Shown: positions 54,634 through 63,612 of the stretch, piece after piece | Numbering within the stretch: position 1 is the stretch's first letter | How the letters are laid out: the number at the start of each line of letters is the position of its first letter | DNA from: Acetobacteraceae bacterium | GTDB taxonomy: Bacteria > Pseudomonadota > Alphaproteobacteria > Acetobacterales > Acetobacteraceae | Assembly (NCBI GenBank): GCA_030041255.1 | Contig: JASHOF010000045.1 | Span: 1-64,000, forward strand | Length of the DNA stretch: 64,000 nucleotides | Direction of reading: 5' to 3' | Position numbers and translations under genes: made by a program | The notes under the pieces: generated by a model | What the model was told of the DNA's origin: nothing | Databases searched by the model: none | Seen by the model: only the letters and a program-made list of their open reading frames with translations

Positions 54634-55230
54634 ATGGCGCGAATGAAATTCCTCTGTGATGCTGACCGCTGCATCGAATGCAACGCCTGCGTCACCGCTT
54701 GCAAGAACGCGAATGAGGTGCCCTGGGGCATCAACCGCCGGCGCGTCATCACCATCAACGACGGCAAGCCGGGCGAGCGCTCGATTTCCATGGCATGCAT
54801 GCATTGCACCGACCCGCCTTGCAAGGCGGTCTGCCCGGTCGACTGCTTCTACCAGACAGACGATGGTGTCGTGCTGCACTCCAAGGATCTATGCATCGGC
54901 TGTGGCTATTGCTTTTACGCCTGCCCGTTCGGGGCCCCGCAATACCCGCGCACCAGCAACTTCGGCAGCCGGGGCAAGATGGACAAATGCACCTATTGCT
55001 CCGGCGGGCCAGAGGCCGATCTCTCCACCGCCGAATTCATCAAATATGGCGCCAACCGCCTTGCCCAGGGCAAGCTGCCGCTCTGTGCCGAAATGTGCTC
55101 GACCAAGGCATTGCTGGCCGGTGACGGTGAGATCATCGTTCAGATCTACAAGGAACGTGTGGTCAAACGTGGCTACGGATCGGGCGCATGGGGTTGGAAA
55201 ACAGCCTATAACGAAACCATCGCAACGTGA
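54634..55230 (+). CDS. fdhB: Exported formate dehydrogenase, iron-sulfur beta subunit
   Basis: A 198-residue ferredoxin-type subunit with four [4Fe-4S] sites, seen as ADRCIECNACVTACKNAN, MACMHCTDPPCKAVCPVD, DLCIGCGYCFYACPFGAP, and a last set in KCTYC with LCAEMCSTKALL. It carries electrons from the alpha subunit to the cytochrome b. Unlike E. coli FdnH it has no C-terminal membrane helix and no own Tat signal, so it is probably exported with the alpha subunit. GGAGAGGATAAGG precedes the ATG. Confidence 0.93.
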   Translation: MARMKFLCDADRCIECNACVTACKNANEVPWGINRRRVITINDGKPGERSISMACMHCTDPPCKAVCPVDCFYQTDDGVVLHSKDLCIGCGYCFYACPFGAPQYPRTSNFGSRGKMDKCTYCSGGPEADLSTAEFIKYGANRLAQGKLPLCAEMCSTKALLAGDGEIIVQIYKERVVKRGYGSGAWGWKTAYNETIAT

Positions 55231-55295
55231 ATCGGGGTCAGCCGGAGCCAAGGTGTAGCCATCCGGGTTGAACGCAGAAAAAAAGGAATGCGCCG

Positions 55296-56297
55296 ATGTT
55301 GAGTCGCTTTCCGTTCATTTTGGTCGCCGCCTGCGCCCTCAGCCTCCTGCTTTTCACGGCGCCCTCCCTCCTCGCACAGCCGCGGAGCCCGACCCCGCCG
55401 GTTGGAGGTCCTGTCAGCGCGGATCAGCTCCTCCAGCAACTCCCGCAAATTCGCGGGCGCGTCGCCATTCCCGTACCCAGGGCCTCCGTTCTGATCCAGC
55501 CCCGCGGCCGCAGTTGGCGTGTATTCCACGAAGCAACGCTGCCTTGGATCGGCGGCATCGCTATCATCGGCATGCTCGTCGTCCTCGCCGTATTCTATTT
55601 GTGGAGGGGGCGGCTCCGGGTTCGCTCAGGCTTCTCGGGTGTCGCGATTCTGCGCTTCGCTGCGTTCGAACGGTTCGTTCACTGGTTGACGGCAGTATCT
55701 TTCGTCATTCTCGCACTGACCGGCCTGAACATCACTTTCGGCAAATGGGTACTGCTGCCGCTGATGGGCAATCAGGCTTTCTCCGCTCTGACGATATGGG
55801 GCAAGTATGCGCATAACTTCTTCGCATGGCCCTTCATGCTGGGTGTGATCCTGATCTTCATCATCTGGATCAAGGACAATCTGCCCAACAAGGTCGATGC
55901 GAACTGGCTGAGAAAGGGCGGCGGCCTCCTGGGCGGCGGCGATCCCCCGGCCGAGCGCTTCAACGCCGGCCAGAAGATCATTTTCTGGGCAGCCGTTCTC
56001 GGCGGCGTGGTCCTGTCGCTATCGGGCCTGACGCTTCTGTTTCCCTTCTCCGTCGCTGCGATCGATGGCATGCAAACGGCCGATCTCGTGCATGCAGTGC
56101 TCGCTCAGTTGATGATCGCCGTCTTCCTCGCCCACATCTATATCGGCACGCTCGGTATGGAAGGTGCTTTCGACGCCATGGGGACAGGCGAGGTGGACCT
56201 CAACTGGGCAAAGCAGCACCACGATCTGTGGCTCGAGGAGGAGCAGGCCAAAGCCAAAAGCCCCGATCTGGGCAGCCGCGCCGCCCCCGCCGGATAA
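55296..56297 (+). CDS. fdhC: Formate dehydrogenase gamma subunit, cytochrome b556
   Basis: A 333-residue membrane protein. It starts with a signal-like segment (to about residue 28), an ~80-residue periplasmic region, then membrane helices of the FdnI/cytochrome b561 type. His residues in FAAFERFVHWLTAVSFVILAL, KYAHNFFAWPFMLGVIL, and AVLAQLMIAVFLAHIYIG are likely heme ligands. It delivers formate electrons to quinone. The N-terminal extension is also found in other alphaproteobacterial FdhC proteins. Last gene of the operon. Confidence 0.9.
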   Translation: MLSRFPFILVAACALSLLLFTAPSLLAQPRSPTPPVGGPVSADQLLQQLPQIRGRVAIPVPRASVLIQPRGRSWRVFHEATLPWIGGIAIIGMLVVLAVFYLWRGRLRVRSGFSGVAILRFAAFERFVHWLTAVSFVILALTGLNITFGKWVLLPLMGNQAFSALTIWGKYAHNFFAWPFMLGVILIFIIWIKDNLPNKVDANWLRKGGGLLGGGDPPAERFNAGQKIIFWAAVLGGVVLSLSGLTLLFPFSVAAIDGMQTADLVHAVLAQLMIAVFLAHIYIGTLGMEGAFDAMGTGEVDLNWAKQHHDLWLEEEQAKAKSPDLGSRAAPAG

Positions 56298-56373
56298 AGC
56301 CAAGCGCCAGCAGGAGACCGCGGCAGCGATCTTGTTAATGGCGTGCGTTGGTAACCTGTAGGCGCCCGTGGCC

Positions 56374-56532
56374 CTACCAGTTGGGTCCGACGAGATTGTG
56401 CCCCGGGTTGCCGACCCGTGTCTCCGAAGTGGCAAAGCTCTTGTATGCCGGCTGCGCTACCGCGGTGAGAATAAATCCCGCGCCAACAGCGATTACCACC
56501 GCAACGACGACGCCTGCGATGAAGGCTTTCAT
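56374..56532 (-). CDS. Small membrane protein of 52 residues
   Basis: Begins MKAFIAGVVVAVVIAVGAGF and has one membrane helix or signal sequence, then a polar tail with FATSETRVGNPGHNLVGPNW. GGAAGGAAACCTC lies right before the ATG, and a possible promoter (TTGCAA, 15 bases, TATGAT at 56572-56567) lies upstream. It converges on fdhC with a 76-base gap. It resembles short single-helix proteins common in Hyphomicrobiales, but no function is known. Confidence 0.68.
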   Translation of the reverse strand: MKAFIAGVVVAVVIAVGAGFILTAVAQPAYKSFATSETRVGNPGHNLVGPNW

Positions 56533-56644
56533 GAGGTTTCCTTCCCAAGCGTACGAACCACTGTCAATCATAGCCGGATTGCGGGTTTTGCAATAGCCCG
56601 ATTTCGACGGGTTGGCTTGCGAAAGGGGAGCAGGCGCAGCAAGG

Positions 56645-57838
56645 TCACGGATCGGCCCGCCCATGCCGCATTCCCGGAATCCGCGCCAGGCGCTCGGCGA
56701 GGTCCGCAAGCTCACGCACATTGCCGGCCGCGGCGAACAGGGCGAGATGGGGAAGTGCGGCTTGCATGCCGCGCGCGAGCGGCTGGTAGCCCGGTTCGCC
56801 GGCCAGCGGGTTGAGCCAGACCAGCCGGCGGCAGCGCTTGCGGAGGCTCGCCATCTCACGCCCGAGGAGATCGGGATCGCCGGTTTCGTAACCGTCGGAC
56901 AGGATGAGGCAGGCGGCGCGCCCGGCGAGAGCGCGACGCGCGTGGCGGCGGTTGAAGAGGGCCAGGCTTTCGCCGAGCCGCGTGCCCCCGCCGATACCCT
57001 TTGAAAGCAGGGTCAGCTTGTCCAGGGCCCGCTCGGGGTCGCGGTCGCGGAGCGCTGCGGTCACCTCCACCAGCCGCGTGTGCATAAGGAATGCTTCCGT
57101 GCGCCGGCCCGGGTGCATCATTCCGAGCGCGAAGCGGATGAAGAGCGGCGTGAAAGGCTCCATCGAACCCGAAACGTCGACGAGCAGTGCGATGCGCAGC
57201 GGCTTGACGCGCGGCCGGCGCCAGGCGAGGTCGATCGGCGTTCCCCCGCGCGCGAGCGCCCTCCTCAACGTGCGGCGGAGATCGAGCCGCCTGCCGCGAC
57301 GCGCCAGGCGTTGGCGCCGGCGCGTAGAGGCAAGCAAGCGGCGAGAGAGAGTTCGGGCGATCGCCTCAGCCTCGGCCAGCGCCTCCGGATCGGCGATCCC
57401 GCGCATCGCGCGCTCTGTCCGGCTTTCGCCCGGCGAAGCACCTTCACGCATCGCCCGCCCGCTGCTCCTGTCCATTGCCTCTGCGGTCGTATCGGAAGTC
57501 TCGGACCCGTTGCCCGTCGCGGCCCGCTCTGCCGCGATCTCGCGGAGGTTCTTCGGGCGAGCCGTACCAACTGCGGCCGACGTCCGCACCGCACTTCGCA
57601 CATGGCGGCCAAGGAAGAACGCGTCGAACAATTCGTCGAAGCGCCGCCATTCATCGCATTTGCCCGCGAACAGCGCGCGCAGTGCAGGCCGCAGGCTGGA
57701 GGACGTGGCGGCTAAGGGGCTCGCCAGAATCCGTCCCGCATCCTCGGTTTCGTGGAGGCCAACAGAAAATCCGCTACCGCGCAGCGTGGCCGTGAACGCG
57801 GCGAGGCGGCGGGCAAGCCGCACTTCCGCATCCTCCAT
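56645..57838 (-). CDS. coxE: CO dehydrogenase accessory protein CoxE (VWA domain)
   Basis: A 397-residue protein with a C-terminal von Willebrand A domain: MIDAS motif LLVDVSGSMEPF, then a conserved RTEAFLMHTRLVEVT, GIGGGTRLGESLALF and LILSDGYETGDPDLL. The N-terminal half is helical and Arg-rich. In Oligotropha (Afipia) carboxidovorans CoxE works with the ATPase CoxD to assemble the copper-sulfur part of the CODH active site. It overlaps coxD by three bases (ATGA). No coxF or coxG lies beyond it. Confidence 0.9.
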   Translation of the reverse strand: MEDAEVRLARRLAAFTATLRGSGFSVGLHETEDAGRILASPLAATSSSLRPALRALFAGKCDEWRRFDELFDAFFLGRHVRSAVRTSAAVGTARPKNLREIAAERAATGNGSETSDTTAEAMDRSSGRAMREGASPGESRTERAMRGIADPEALAEAEAIARTLSRRLLASTRRRQRLARRGRRLDLRRTLRRALARGGTPIDLAWRRPRVKPLRIALLVDVSGSMEPFTPLFIRFALGMMHPGRRTEAFLMHTRLVEVTAALRDRDPERALDKLTLLSKGIGGGTRLGESLALFNRRHARRALAGRAACLILSDGYETGDPDLLGREMASLRKRCRRLVWLNPLAGEPGYQPLARGMQAALPHLALFAAAGNVRELADLAERLARIPGMRHGRADP

Positions 57839-58719
57839 CAGGCAACCCTGGCAACCAAGCGCGCGAGCGTCACCCGGTCGATCCGCGCATGATCCTCTTC
57901 CGTCTTCAGCAGGCACGACAGCGTCTCGTGCAGCACCCCGAGCGATGTTGCCGCCTCCTGCACACCAAGACCGAGCAAGGCAGCCGCCCAGTCCAGGCTT
58001 TCCGCCACGCCCGGAAGCTTCTTCAGATCCTCGCGTCGGACCTCCGCGACCAACCGTGCAACCTGGAGCGCGAGCATCACTCCAAGCTGAGGCAGGCGCG
58101 CCTGGAGAATCGCGGCTTCGCGATCGACATCGGGAAACGCGACATAGTGATAGAGGCAGCGCCGGCGCAGCGCATCCGAGAGTTCGCGCGTGCCGTTGGA
58201 GGTCAGGACGACGCGCGGAATGCTCAGTGCGGTGATGGTGCCAAGCTCGGGAATGCTGACCTGGAAGTCCGAGAGCAGCTCGAGCAGGAAGGCCTCGAAT
58301 TCCTCGTCGGCGCGGTCGATCTCGTCGATCAGCAGAACCGGCGGCACAGGCTGGCGGATGGCGGCGAGCAACGGCCGCTCCAGCAGGTAGCGCTCGGTGA
58401 AGAGGCTTTCCTCGATGGCAGCAGGGCTCTCGCCCGGGTGGCCCTCTCGCGCCTTGATCGCGAGTATTTGCCGCTGATAGTTCCATTCATAGAGCGCGGC
58501 CGCCTGGTCGAGCCCCTCGTAGCATTGCAGGCGAATCAGTCGCGCCCGATGTACTTCTGCCAGCGCCGCGGCGAAGGCAGTCTTCCCCACGCCTGCTTCG
58601 CCCTCGACGAGCAGCGGCCGGCCCAGCATCTCCATCAGCATCGCTGCCGTGGCAAGATCGCGATCGGCGATATAGCCTGCCTCGGCCAGCCCGGTTGCGA
58701 TCTCCTCGCGGGACTTCAC
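57838..58719 (-). CDS. coxD: CO dehydrogenase maturation MoxR-type AAA+ ATPase CoxD
   Basis: A 293-residue MoxR ATPase: Walker A VEGEAGVGKTAF, Walker B VLLIDEIDRADEEFEAFLLE, sensor-1 RVVLTSNGTRELSDALRRRCLYHYV. CoxD partially unfolds apo-CODH so that the [CuSMoO2] cluster can be built. GTG at 58719 overlaps the coxL stop (GTGA), giving a normal-length protein; a longer upstream frame lies inside coxL. Confidence 0.92.
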   Translation of the reverse strand: MKSREEIATGLAEAGYIADRDLATAAMLMEMLGRPLLVEGEAGVGKTAFAAALAEVHRARLIRLQCYEGLDQAAALYEWNYQRQILAIKAREGHPGESPAAIEESLFTERYLLERPLLAAIRQPVPPVLLIDEIDRADEEFEAFLLELLSDFQVSIPELGTITALSIPRVVLTSNGTRELSDALRRRCLYHYVAFPDVDREAAILQARLPQLGVMLALQVARLVAEVRREDLKKLPGVAESLDWAAALLGLGVQEAATSLGVLHETLSCLLKTEEDHARIDRVTLARLVARVA

Positions 58720-61136
58720 TTCTGCAAACCGAGCGCCTCCGCCGCCTTCCATACCCGCCACGGGTCGTGCGGCATCTGGATGTGGGTCGCGCCGAGGAAC
58801 GCGAAGGCATCGTTCACCGCATTGGAAAAGGCGGGAACGCCGCCGACATTCGGGCTTTCGCCGACGCCCTTGGCGCCGATCGGATGGTGCGGCGAGGGTG
58901 TCACGGTGTAGTCTGTCTCCCAGTGCGGGGTTTCCACCGCAGTCGGCAGGAAGAAATCCATGAACGACGGACCTTTGAGATTCCCCATCTCGTCGTAGGC
59001 GATTTCCTGGCCCATGGCGATCGCGAAGGCTTCCGTCAGTCCGCCATGCACCTGCCCCTCGATGATCATCGGGTTGATGCGAGTGCCGCAATCATCGAGC
59101 GCATAGAACCGCCGTACCTTGGCGACGCCGGTATCGACATCGATATCCATGACACAGAGATAAGCCCCGAAGGGATAGGTCATGTTCGGCGGATCGTAGT
59201 AGCTGACTGCCTCGAGGCCCGGCTCGAGCCCGGGCGGGACGGCATTGTAGGCAGCCCAGGCGACCTCCTTCATGCTCTTGGAGCGCTCGGGCATGCCCTT
59301 GACACGGAAGCCGTCGATGTCGAACTCGACATCGTCGTGATGCACCTCGAGCAGGTGTGCTGCGATCATCTGCGCCTTGGCCCTGATCTTGCGGCAGGCG
59401 GCCGCTGTCGCGGCGGCAGCGGTCGGGGTCGAGCGCGAACCGTAAGTGCCCAGGCCATAGGGTGCCGTGTCGGTGTTGCCTTCCTCGACCATCACGTTGT
59501 CGGCGGGAATGCCGAGTTCGCTCGCAATGATCTGGGCGTAGGTGGTTTCGTGGCCCTGGCCCTGGCTCTTCGTGCCCATGCGCGCGATGATCGCGCCGGT
59601 CGGGTGGACGCGGATTTCCGCCGAATCGAACATCGCGATGCCCAGGATATCGCAGTTCTTCGAGGGACCGGCGCCGACGATCTCGGTGAAGAACGAAACG
59701 CCGATCCCCATCAGTTCCCGCGTCTCGCGGCGGCGGAATTGTTCCTGTTTTTCTCTCTGTTCCGTGCGCAGCGCCTGGTAGCCGACCGCCTCCAGCGCCT
59801 TCTTCATCGCCGTATGATAATCCCCTGAATCGTATTCCCAGCCGAGCGCCGAGTGATAGGGGAACTGCTCGCGGCGGATGAAGTTGCGCATCCGGATCTC
59901 GGCAGGATCGAGCCTGAGCTTGTGGGCGAGGATATCCATCGCCCGCTCGATGCAATAGGCCGCCTCGGTCACACGAAAGGAGCAGCGATAGGCGACGCCG
60001 CCCGGCGCCTTGCTGGTATAGACGCCATCCACGGTGACATGCGCCACCGGAAAATCGTAGGAGCCGGTAACGATATTGAAGAATCCGGCCGGCCACTTCG
60101 AGGGATCGGCGCAGGCATCGAAGGCACCATGGTCGGCCAGCACGTGCACGCGGAGCCCCGTCACCTTTCCCGCGCGCGTCGCCGCGATCTCGGCGGTCAT
60201 GTGATAGTCGCGGGCGAAGGCGGTGGCGGTGAGATTCTCGATCCGGTCCTCCACCCATTTCACCGGCTTGCCGGTGACGATGGAGGCGACAATGGCGCAG
60301 ACATAGCCGGGATAGACGCCGACCTTGTTGCCGAAGCCGCCGCCGATGTCCGGGGCGATGATGTGGATTTTGTGCTCGGGGATGCCGGAAAGGATGGCCC
60401 CGACTGTGCGTACCACGTGCGGCGCCTGGAAGGTACCCCACACCGTCAGTTCGCCCTCGATCTTGTCGAACGAGGCAACCGCCTGGCAGGTCTCGAGCGG
60501 GCTCGGGTGAACGCGCTGATAGGAGATGAGCTGCTTCACGCTCACCTCGGCGGCGCGGAACGCCTGCTCGGTTGCCTCCCGATCGCCGACCTCCCAGGTG
60601 AAGATGTGGTTGGGGTGGCGGCGCTTGCCGTGGGCGCCTTCGGTCGTGTCCTTGATATCCTCGCGCAGGATCGGTGCATCCGGCGCCATCGAGCGGAAAG
60701 GATCGACGAGCGGCGGCAATTCCTCGTATTCGACCTCGACGAGATCGGCAGCGTCGGCGGCAAGGTAGCGATCCGTGGCCACGACGAAGGCGATTTCCTG
60801 GCCCTGGAACAGCACTTTCTCCCCGGCGAGCACTGCCTGCACGTCACCCGCGAGCGTGGGCATCCAATCGAGCTTGAGCGGCTTGAGATCGGTTGCGGTC
60901 AGCACCGCGACCACACCGGCAAGGGCCCGCGCCTTCGTGGTGTCGATCCGGCGGATGCGGGCATGGGCGTAAGGAGAGCGGTGGAAATCCCCGAACAGCA
61001 TCCCGGGAAGCTTCAGGTCATCGACGTAATTGCCCTTGCCCTGGGTGAAGCGGATATCTTCGATGCGCTTGCGCCGGCAGCCGATGCCCTGGAGCTTCTC
61101 TTCGCGCGCCGCGCGCGTGTCGCCGATCTCGTTCAT
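58716..61136 (-). CDS. coxL: Aerobic carbon monoxide dehydrogenase large subunit, form I
   Basis: The 806-residue molybdopterin-cytosine-dinucleotide subunit is the catalytic part of CODH (CO + H2O to CO2 + 2e- + 2H+). The form I active-site loop VAYRCSFR is intact, with Cys385 equal to Cys388 of O. carboxidovorans, the residue that binds copper; the catalytic Glu760 lies in GAKGVGESP (Glu763 in that enzyme). Other signatures: [26 protein letters not shown]. Starts at the ATG 61136, which overlaps the coxS stop. Form II (putative CODH) proteins have AYRGAGR instead, so this is a genuine CO oxidiser. Confidence 0.95.
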   Translation of the reverse strand: MNEIGDTRAAREEKLQGIGCRRKRIEDIRFTQGKGNYVDDLKLPGMLFGDFHRSPYAHARIRRIDTTKARALAGVVAVLTATDLKPLKLDWMPTLAGDVQAVLAGEKVLFQGQEIAFVVATDRYLAADAADLVEVEYEELPPLVDPFRSMAPDAPILREDIKDTTEGAHGKRRHPNHIFTWEVGDREATEQAFRAAEVSVKQLISYQRVHPSPLETCQAVASFDKIEGELTVWGTFQAPHVVRTVGAILSGIPEHKIHIIAPDIGGGFGNKVGVYPGYVCAIVASIVTGKPVKWVEDRIENLTATAFARDYHMTAEIAATRAGKVTGLRVHVLADHGAFDACADPSKWPAGFFNIVTGSYDFPVAHVTVDGVYTSKAPGGVAYRCSFRVTEAAYCIERAMDILAHKLRLDPAEIRMRNFIRREQFPYHSALGWEYDSGDYHTAMKKALEAVGYQALRTEQREKQEQFRRRETRELMGIGVSFFTEIVGAGPSKNCDILGIAMFDSAEIRVHPTGAIIARMGTKSQGQGHETTYAQIIASELGIPADNVMVEEGNTDTAPYGLGTYGSRSTPTAAAATAAACRKIRAKAQMIAAHLLEVHHDDVEFDIDGFRVKGMPERSKSMKEVAWAAYNAVPPGLEPGLEAVSYYDPPNMTYPFGAYLCVMDIDVDTGVAKVRRFYALDDCGTRINPMIIEGQVHGGLTEAFAIAMGQEIAYDEMGNLKGPSFMDFFLPTAVETPHWETDYTVTPSPHHPIGAKGVGESPNVGGVPAFSNAVNDAFAFLGATHIQMPHDPWRVWKAAEALGLQK

Positions 61137-61630
61137 TCTGCGGCCTCCTTGCTGGCGCCGGCGAGGGTTGCGGCGGCAGCGGAAATGGCATGGACGATGT
61201 TCTGATAGCCGGTGCAGCGGCAGAGATTGCCGGCGATACCGAAGCGGATCTCCGCTTCGCTCGGATGCGGATTCTCCTGCAGGAGCCGCCAGGCGCGCAT
61301 GATCATCCCGGGAGTACAGAAGCCGCATTGCAGGCCATGCCACTCCCGGAAGGCATTCTGCAGCGCATGCAGCGTGCCATCGGGTGCGGCGAGGCCCTCG
61401 ATGGTGCGGAGATCCGCGCCATCCGCCTGCACCGCGAAGACGGTGCACGATTTGACCGACTGACCATCCATATCCACGGTGCAGGCACCGCAATGGCTGG
61501 TCTCGCAGCCGATATGCGCACCGGTCAGGCTGAGCTGCTCGCGCAGGAAATGAATGAGCAGCGTGCGCGGCTCGACCAGTGCCTCCACTTTCTCGCCATT
61601 CACCGTGAGGCTGATCGCGGTCTTTGCCAT
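61133..61630 (-). CDS. coxS: Carbon monoxide dehydrogenase small subunit (two [2Fe-2S])
   Basis: The 165-residue iron-sulfur subunit has the plant-type cluster ligands Cys42, Cys47, Cys50, Cys62 and the helical-domain cluster Cys102, Cys105, Cys137, Cys139 ([24 protein letters not shown]). It moves electrons from CoxL to the FAD of CoxM. It lies 13 bases after coxM and overlaps coxL. Confidence 0.96.
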   Translation of the reverse strand: MAKTAISLTVNGEKVEALVEPRTLLIHFLREQLSLTGAHIGCETSHCGACTVDMDGQSVKSCTVFAVQADGADLRTIEGLAAPDGTLHALQNAFREWHGLQCGFCTPGMIMRAWRLLQENPHPSEAEIRFGIAGNLCRCTGYQNIVHAISAAAATLAGASKEAAE

Positions 61631-61643
61631 CGCGTCCTCCCCT

Positions 61644-62510
61644 TCAGCCGCCGGCGCGTTCAGCCGCGGCAGCCAGCGCCCGGCGCACCATCACGCCGGC
61701 CATCCGCCGGCGGTAATCCGCCGGCCCGTGCCCGTCCGCAGCAGGATCGGCAATCGCCTCGGCGGCGGCCGCTGCGGCGGCGAAGGCCGCCGCGCCGGGC
61801 ACTGCCCCGATCAACCCGGCCGCTGCGGCCTCGGCCAGCAGTGCCATCGGGGCGACATTGGTGAGGGCGATCGCGCATCTGGCAATCCGCCCGCCCTCGA
61901 GACTGAGCATCGCCGCCGCGGCCGCGGTCGCATAATCGCCGGTCTTCCGCTTGAGCTTGACATACGCGGCCCCGGCTTTCGCAGGTGGTGCGGGGATGCG
62001 GATGGCGGTGACGATCTCGCCCGCCGCCAGCGCGGTGGCAAAGGCTCCCCGATAGAACGCGCGCGCCCGTATCGTCCGCGCACCACCTCTGCCCGCCACT
62101 TCGAGGACGGCGTCGAGGCAGAGCATCACCGCCGGCATATCGTTCCCCGGATCACCATTGGCAACGTTCCCGCCGACTGTGCCGCGTGCGCGCACCTGCG
62201 GATCGGCAATCTGCAGCGCGGTTTCCCTGAGGATCGGCAACACCCTGGCAAGGCCGGCATGGGCGATCAGTTCTGCCTGGGTGGTCGTCGCGCCGAGCAC
62301 CCACGCCCCGCCCTCCTCACGGATTCCCTTGAGCGCGGCAATCGCTCCGAGATCGACGAGGTGGCCGGGCGTCGCAAGGCGGAGCTTCATCATCGGGATC
62401 AGGCTGTGCCCGCCGGCGATCGCCCGCGCTTCCTCCGGATGGGCGCCAAGCAGGGCGAGCGCGTCGGGCACGGTACGGGGCCGATGATAGGTAAAGGCTG
62501 CGGGGATCAC
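61644..62510 (-). CDS. coxM: Carbon monoxide dehydrogenase medium subunit (FAD)
   Basis: The 288-residue flavoprotein shows both FAD loops of the family: [17 protein letters not shown] (near residue 32) and [17 protein letters not shown] (near residue 111). It passes electrons to the respiratory quinone pool. GTG at 62510 follows GGAGGAGG by seven bases. The order coxM-S-L-D-E matches known CO-oxidising bacteria. First gene of the operon in this window; the transport genes upstream on the same strand are separated by about 120 bases. Confidence 0.94.
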   Translation of the reverse strand: MIPAAFTYHRPRTVPDALALLGAHPEEARAIAGGHSLIPMMKLRLATPGHLVDLGAIAALKGIREEGGAWVLGATTTQAELIAHAGLARVLPILRETALQIADPQVRARGTVGGNVANGDPGNDMPAVMLCLDAVLEVAGRGGARTIRARAFYRGAFATALAAGEIVTAIRIPAPPAKAGAAYVKLKRKTGDYATAAAAAMLSLEGGRIARCAIALTNVAPMALLAEAAAAGLIGAVPGAAAFAAAAAAAEAIADPAADGHGPADYRRRMAGVMVRRALAAAAERAGG

Positions 62511-62602
62511 GGCGTGCCTCCTCCTCTCTACCGGCGGTTATGGCTGCCGCCCTTCGATGTTCAGATTAGCAGGTTGCCGCAGGCAGCGCGAACGGCCGGG
62601 AG

Positions 62603-62619
62603 GGGGAGCACGCCTCCCC
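62603..62619 (-). terminator. Hairpin between permease gene and coxM, possible terminator
   Basis: GGGGAG, five-base loop CACGC, CTCCCC form a perfect six-base stem 12 bases past the permease stop. No T-run follows on the minus strand, so it is only a candidate. Confidence 0.3.
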
Positions 62620-62630
62620 GATCCACGGAA

Positions 62631-63612
62631 TTACCGCGCACGGCGGAGGAACAGGAAGCAGAGCGCGAGCAGGATGGTGCCGAAGATCACCTCGCGCGCA
62701 CCTTCCGAGACAGCGAGCGTCACCAGCATTGCCTGCAGCAGGACGACGACCAGCGCACCGGCAATGCTCCCGACATAGCCGCCCTCACCGCCCGAGAGCC
62801 TCGTGCCCCCGATCACCACCGCCGCAATCGGCGGCAGCAGATATTCGTTGCCCATGCCGAGATAGACCTGCGAAGAATAACCGCTCAGGAGCAGCCCGAC
62901 GAGAGCCGCACCGAGTGCGGAAACCACGAAGACGATGGCGTGAATCCGCCCGAGTCTGACACCGGACAAAAGCGCCGCCGCCGGGCGGTTTCCGATCGCA
63001 TAGACCTGCCGCCCGAAGGGCAAGAGAGAGCGCGAGGATCGCCAGCGCTGAACAGAAAACCCACACCAGGAAGGCCATCGGCAGGCCCGCCGGATTGCCG
63101 AGCGCGAGGAAGCGCGCGATGGGTGGCACGTGCGTCGTCGGCGCCGCCGCATTGCTGTAGAGCAGTGTAATCCCCTGCAACAGGAGATTGACCGCGAGCG
63201 TCCAGATCAGCGAGTGCACGCGGAGTGCGAACACCCCAAACGCATTCACCAGCCCGACCGCGAGGCCGATCGCTCCGACCACCGCGAAGGCCACTCACTG
63301 CTGGCCATAAAGTGCAGCCAGGTTGGTGCCGAGAATGGCCGAGAGCGTGATCGTCCAGGGCACGGAGAGGTCGATCTGGCCGATCAGCACGGCATAAGTC
63401 TGTCCGATCGCGATGATGCCGATGAAGGTTGCCTGCACAAGCTGCAGGCGCATCGTGCCCCAGCTCAGGAACTCGCGATTGACCGCGACGCACCCGGCAT
63501 AGACCGCAAGCAGGATCAGATAGGATAACAGCACCCTCCGCTGGTCCGGCGAAAGTCGCGCCGCGAGCGGCATCCGCGCGGCGCGTACTGCCGGGTCGAT
63601 CGCGCGGCTCAT
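62631..63612 (-). pseudogene. Broken sugar-type ABC transporter permease (RbsC family)
   Basis: Three pieces together make one permease of the ribose/xylose-type family (BPD_transp_2). Piece 1 (63612-63295) runs MSRAIDPAVRAAR to LAALYGQQ and meets an in-frame TGA at 63297-63295. Piece 2 continues in the same frame with VAFAVVGAIGLAVGLVNAFG to LAILALSL. At a CT-dinucleotide tract (63030-63024) the frame changes, and piece 3 continues LLPFGRQVYAIGNRPAAALLSG to the TAA at 62631. The order and content of the domain are otherwise intact (NEYLLPPIAAVVIGGTRLSGG). Either a recent pseudogene or two sequencing errors. Its start overlaps the previous permease gene. Confidence 0.82.

Noticed and set aside
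58695-59828. Long plus-strand frames opposite coxL, coxD, coxE, fdh1A and other genes.
   Set aside because: They are complementary-frame readings of GC-rich genes; their translations show biased, family-less sequence, while the opposite strand encodes recognisable enzymes.
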